From assembly GCA_013696275.1 (NCBI GenBank), contig JACCYW010000364.1:1-5737 (forward strand): a DNA stretch of 5,737 nucleotides, written 5' to 3'. The notes beneath the pieces are model-generated. The model saw nothing but the letters and a program-made list of their open reading frames with translations. It ran no database searches and was not told where the DNA came from. Source of the DNA: Chloroflexota bacterium (lineage in GTDB: Bacteria > Chloroflexota > Limnocylindria > Limnocylindrales > CSP1-4). Shown here in pieces: positions 5,603-5,737 of the stretch (positions are counted from its first letter, which is position 1; every line of letters starts with the position of its first letter). The position numbers were made by a program, and so were the translations under genes.

Positions 5603-5737
5603 TTAGCTGGCCGGTCGCCTCGTTATGCTGCGCCGGTCGTGCATCGCATCACCCAGGGCGACCGTCATGGCGCCGATGGCCAGGAAGCCGACCAGGATGG
5701 CCACGAAGTAGACCGCGACGCTGCCATAGCCGCCGTT
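5603..5737 (-). CDS. C-terminal fragment of a membrane protein, possibly an MFS-type transporter
   Basis: Reading the minus strand from the right edge gives 44 residues with no stop until TAA at 5605-5603. The fragment opens NGGYGSVAVYFVAILV and continues with a strongly hydrophobic segment of about 22 residues (VAVYFVAILVGFLAIGAMTV), one transmembrane helix. A short hydrophilic, Arg-rich tail follows (HDRRSITRRPAS), as expected for the cytoplasmic end of the last helix of a transporter. The GGYGxVAVYF entry resembles the last helix of metabolite:proton symporters of the major facilitator superfamily, but 44 residues cannot prove it. It is convergent with the MmgE/PrpD gene; if it is a carboxylate transporter the two could serve one pathway, which is speculative. 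Confidence 0.6.
   Translation of the reverse strand, partial: NGGYGSVAVYFVAILVGFLAIGAMTVALGDAMHDRRSITRRPAS

Overview
The window is GC-rich throughout (roughly two thirds G+C by eye) with strongly GC-biased third codon positions, GTG/TTG starts and tightly packed genes. The UvrA-like protein is closest, as far as I can recall the family, to actinobacterial (DrrC-type) sequences. An actinobacterium, or a similarly GC-rich Chloroflexota-type genome, is the most likely source, but nothing here fixes the taxon.

Left block (1-879). The 5' part of a flavodoxin/FMN-reductase-like gene (minus strand, runs off the left edge) faces a TetR-family repressor gene (plus strand). The roughly 100 bp between them hold a perfect 8-2-8 palindrome, a second degenerate copy whose centre lies 34 bp away, and recognisable -35/-10 hexamers on both strands. 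The perfect palindrome fills the spacer of the flavodoxin promoter exactly and covers the -10 of the tetR promoter. This looks like an autoregulated repressor that controls its divergent neighbour.

Middle block (863-3490). A long minus-strand gene encodes a UvrA-like tandem ABC ATPase (two Walker A, two signature and two Walker B motifs, two Cys zinc modules) of the short self-resistance/UvrA2 type. Its 3' end overlaps the 3' end of tetR by 17 bp. The most credible start is a TTG at 3217 with a strong ribosome binding site. Upstream lies a leader with two copies of a heptamer able to pair with a third, complementary copy that covers part of that ribosome binding site, and a possible 11-codon ORF. 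The open frame runs on to 3409, but that extension reads into a frameshifted remnant of what looks like an IS110-family transposase (about 3360-3475).

Right block (3476-5737). After about 450 bp with no recognised gene comes a complete MmgE/PrpD-family gene (plus strand, GTG start at 3924), then about 300 bp of non-coding sequence, then the last 44 codons of a minus-strand membrane protein (possibly a transporter) that runs off the right edge.

Functionally, the left and middle blocks may form a small chemical-stress module (redox enzyme, ligand-sensing repressor, UvrA-like protective ATPase). The MmgE/PrpD gene and the membrane protein look like a separate catabolic neighbourhood, with the transposase remnant near the boundary. 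I see no RNA gene, CRISPR array or intact mobile element.
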